A program made the position numbers and the translations under genes. A stretch of 6,668 nucleotides of DNA from Mageeibacillus sp. UBA3708 (GTDB lineage: Bacteria; Bacillota; Clostridia; Saccharofermentanales; Saccharofermentanaceae), in contig DFIB01000133.1 of assembly GCA_002371375.1 (NCBI GenBank), positions 1-6,668 of the forward strand, given 5' to 3'. The notes beneath the pieces were generated by a model, which ran no database searches, had not been told where the DNA came from, and was given only the letters and a program-made list of their open reading frames with translations. Positions 6,549 through 6,668 of this stretch are shown one piece after another. How positions within the stretch are numbered: the stretch's first letter is position 1; every line of letters begins with the position of its first letter.

Positions 6549-6668
6549 CATAGCATTTAGGGCTTTTCCACGGTGACTAATACTGTTTTTGACTTCGGGG
6601 TCCATCTGTGCTGTTGTCATGCCGAATTCAGGCACAAAGAAGATCGGATCATACCCGAACCCGTTCTC
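6531..6668 (-). CDS. rdgB: XTP/dITP diphosphatase (RdgB/HAM1 family), C-terminal part
   Basis: The last 45 codons and the TGA stop (complement of 6531-6533) are present; the rest lies beyond the window. The family's C-terminal signature is intact. GFGYDPIFF is followed by [10 protein letters not shown] and then [11 protein letters not shown], with the conserved Ser-His-Arg. RdgB/HAM1 enzymes hydrolyse non-canonical purine triphosphates such as dITP and XTP to the monophosphate and pyrophosphate, keeping them out of DNA. The gene is on the same strand as the regulator and hom, 71 bases upstream of the regulator. It could be co-transcribed with them, but the palindrome and candidate promoter in that gap suggest the downstream pair has its own control. 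The length of the full protein cannot be judged. Confidence 0.93.
   Translation of the reverse strand, partial: ENGFGYDPIFFVPEFGMTTAQMDPEVKNSISHRGKALNAMVARLL

Overview
The window looks like ordinary chromosomal DNA from an anaerobic Firmicute of class Clostridia, probably Lachnospiraceae-like. The reasons are the long clostridial-style glutamine synthetase, a UPF0735-type ACT regulator placed directly before homoserine dehydrogenase, a lipobox lipoprotein, GGAGG-type ribosome binding sites, mixed AGA/AGG arginine codons, and coding DNA of moderate GC beside a very AT-rich intergenic gap. The assignment rests on recognised protein families, not on a database search. No mobile element, CRISPR array, tRNA or rRNA was seen.

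Layout: (1) Positions 1-1107 are on the minus strand. A polytopic membrane protein of unknown function with a GTG start (337-1107) is followed, 70 bases downstream, by the 5' end of a malic enzyme gene (1-266, cut by the window edge). (2) Positions 1108-1241 form a very AT-rich divergent intergenic region that must hold promoters for both directions. (3) Positions 1242-4831 on the plus strand hold a 636-residue glutamine synthetase and, starting inside its stop codon (TAATG), a 559-residue uncharacterised lipoprotein. (4) Positions 4822-6668 are on the minus strand. In transcription order they hold the 3' end of an XTP/dITP diphosphatase gene (rdgB), a 147-residue HTH plus ACT regulator of the UPF0735/PheB (ThrR) family, and homoserine dehydrogenase (hom), whose end overlaps the lipoprotein gene tail-to-tail by 10 bases.

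Working together: the regulator and hom form a compact pair with an 18-base gap, preceded by a perfect 16-bp palindrome that covers the best -10 candidate. The simplest reading is an amino-acid-responsive, self-regulated threonine/methionine branch-point operon. The homoserine dehydrogenase has only a short, degenerate C-terminal tail in place of a full ACT domain, so amino-acid sensing may have moved to the neighbouring ACT protein. The glutamine synthetase and lipoprotein appear translationally coupled, but nothing in the lipoprotein sequence says why it should be co-expressed with nitrogen assimilation.

I found no clearly new multi-gene system. The points most worth a second look are the palindrome-regulator-hom arrangement and the glutamine synthetase-lipoprotein coupling.
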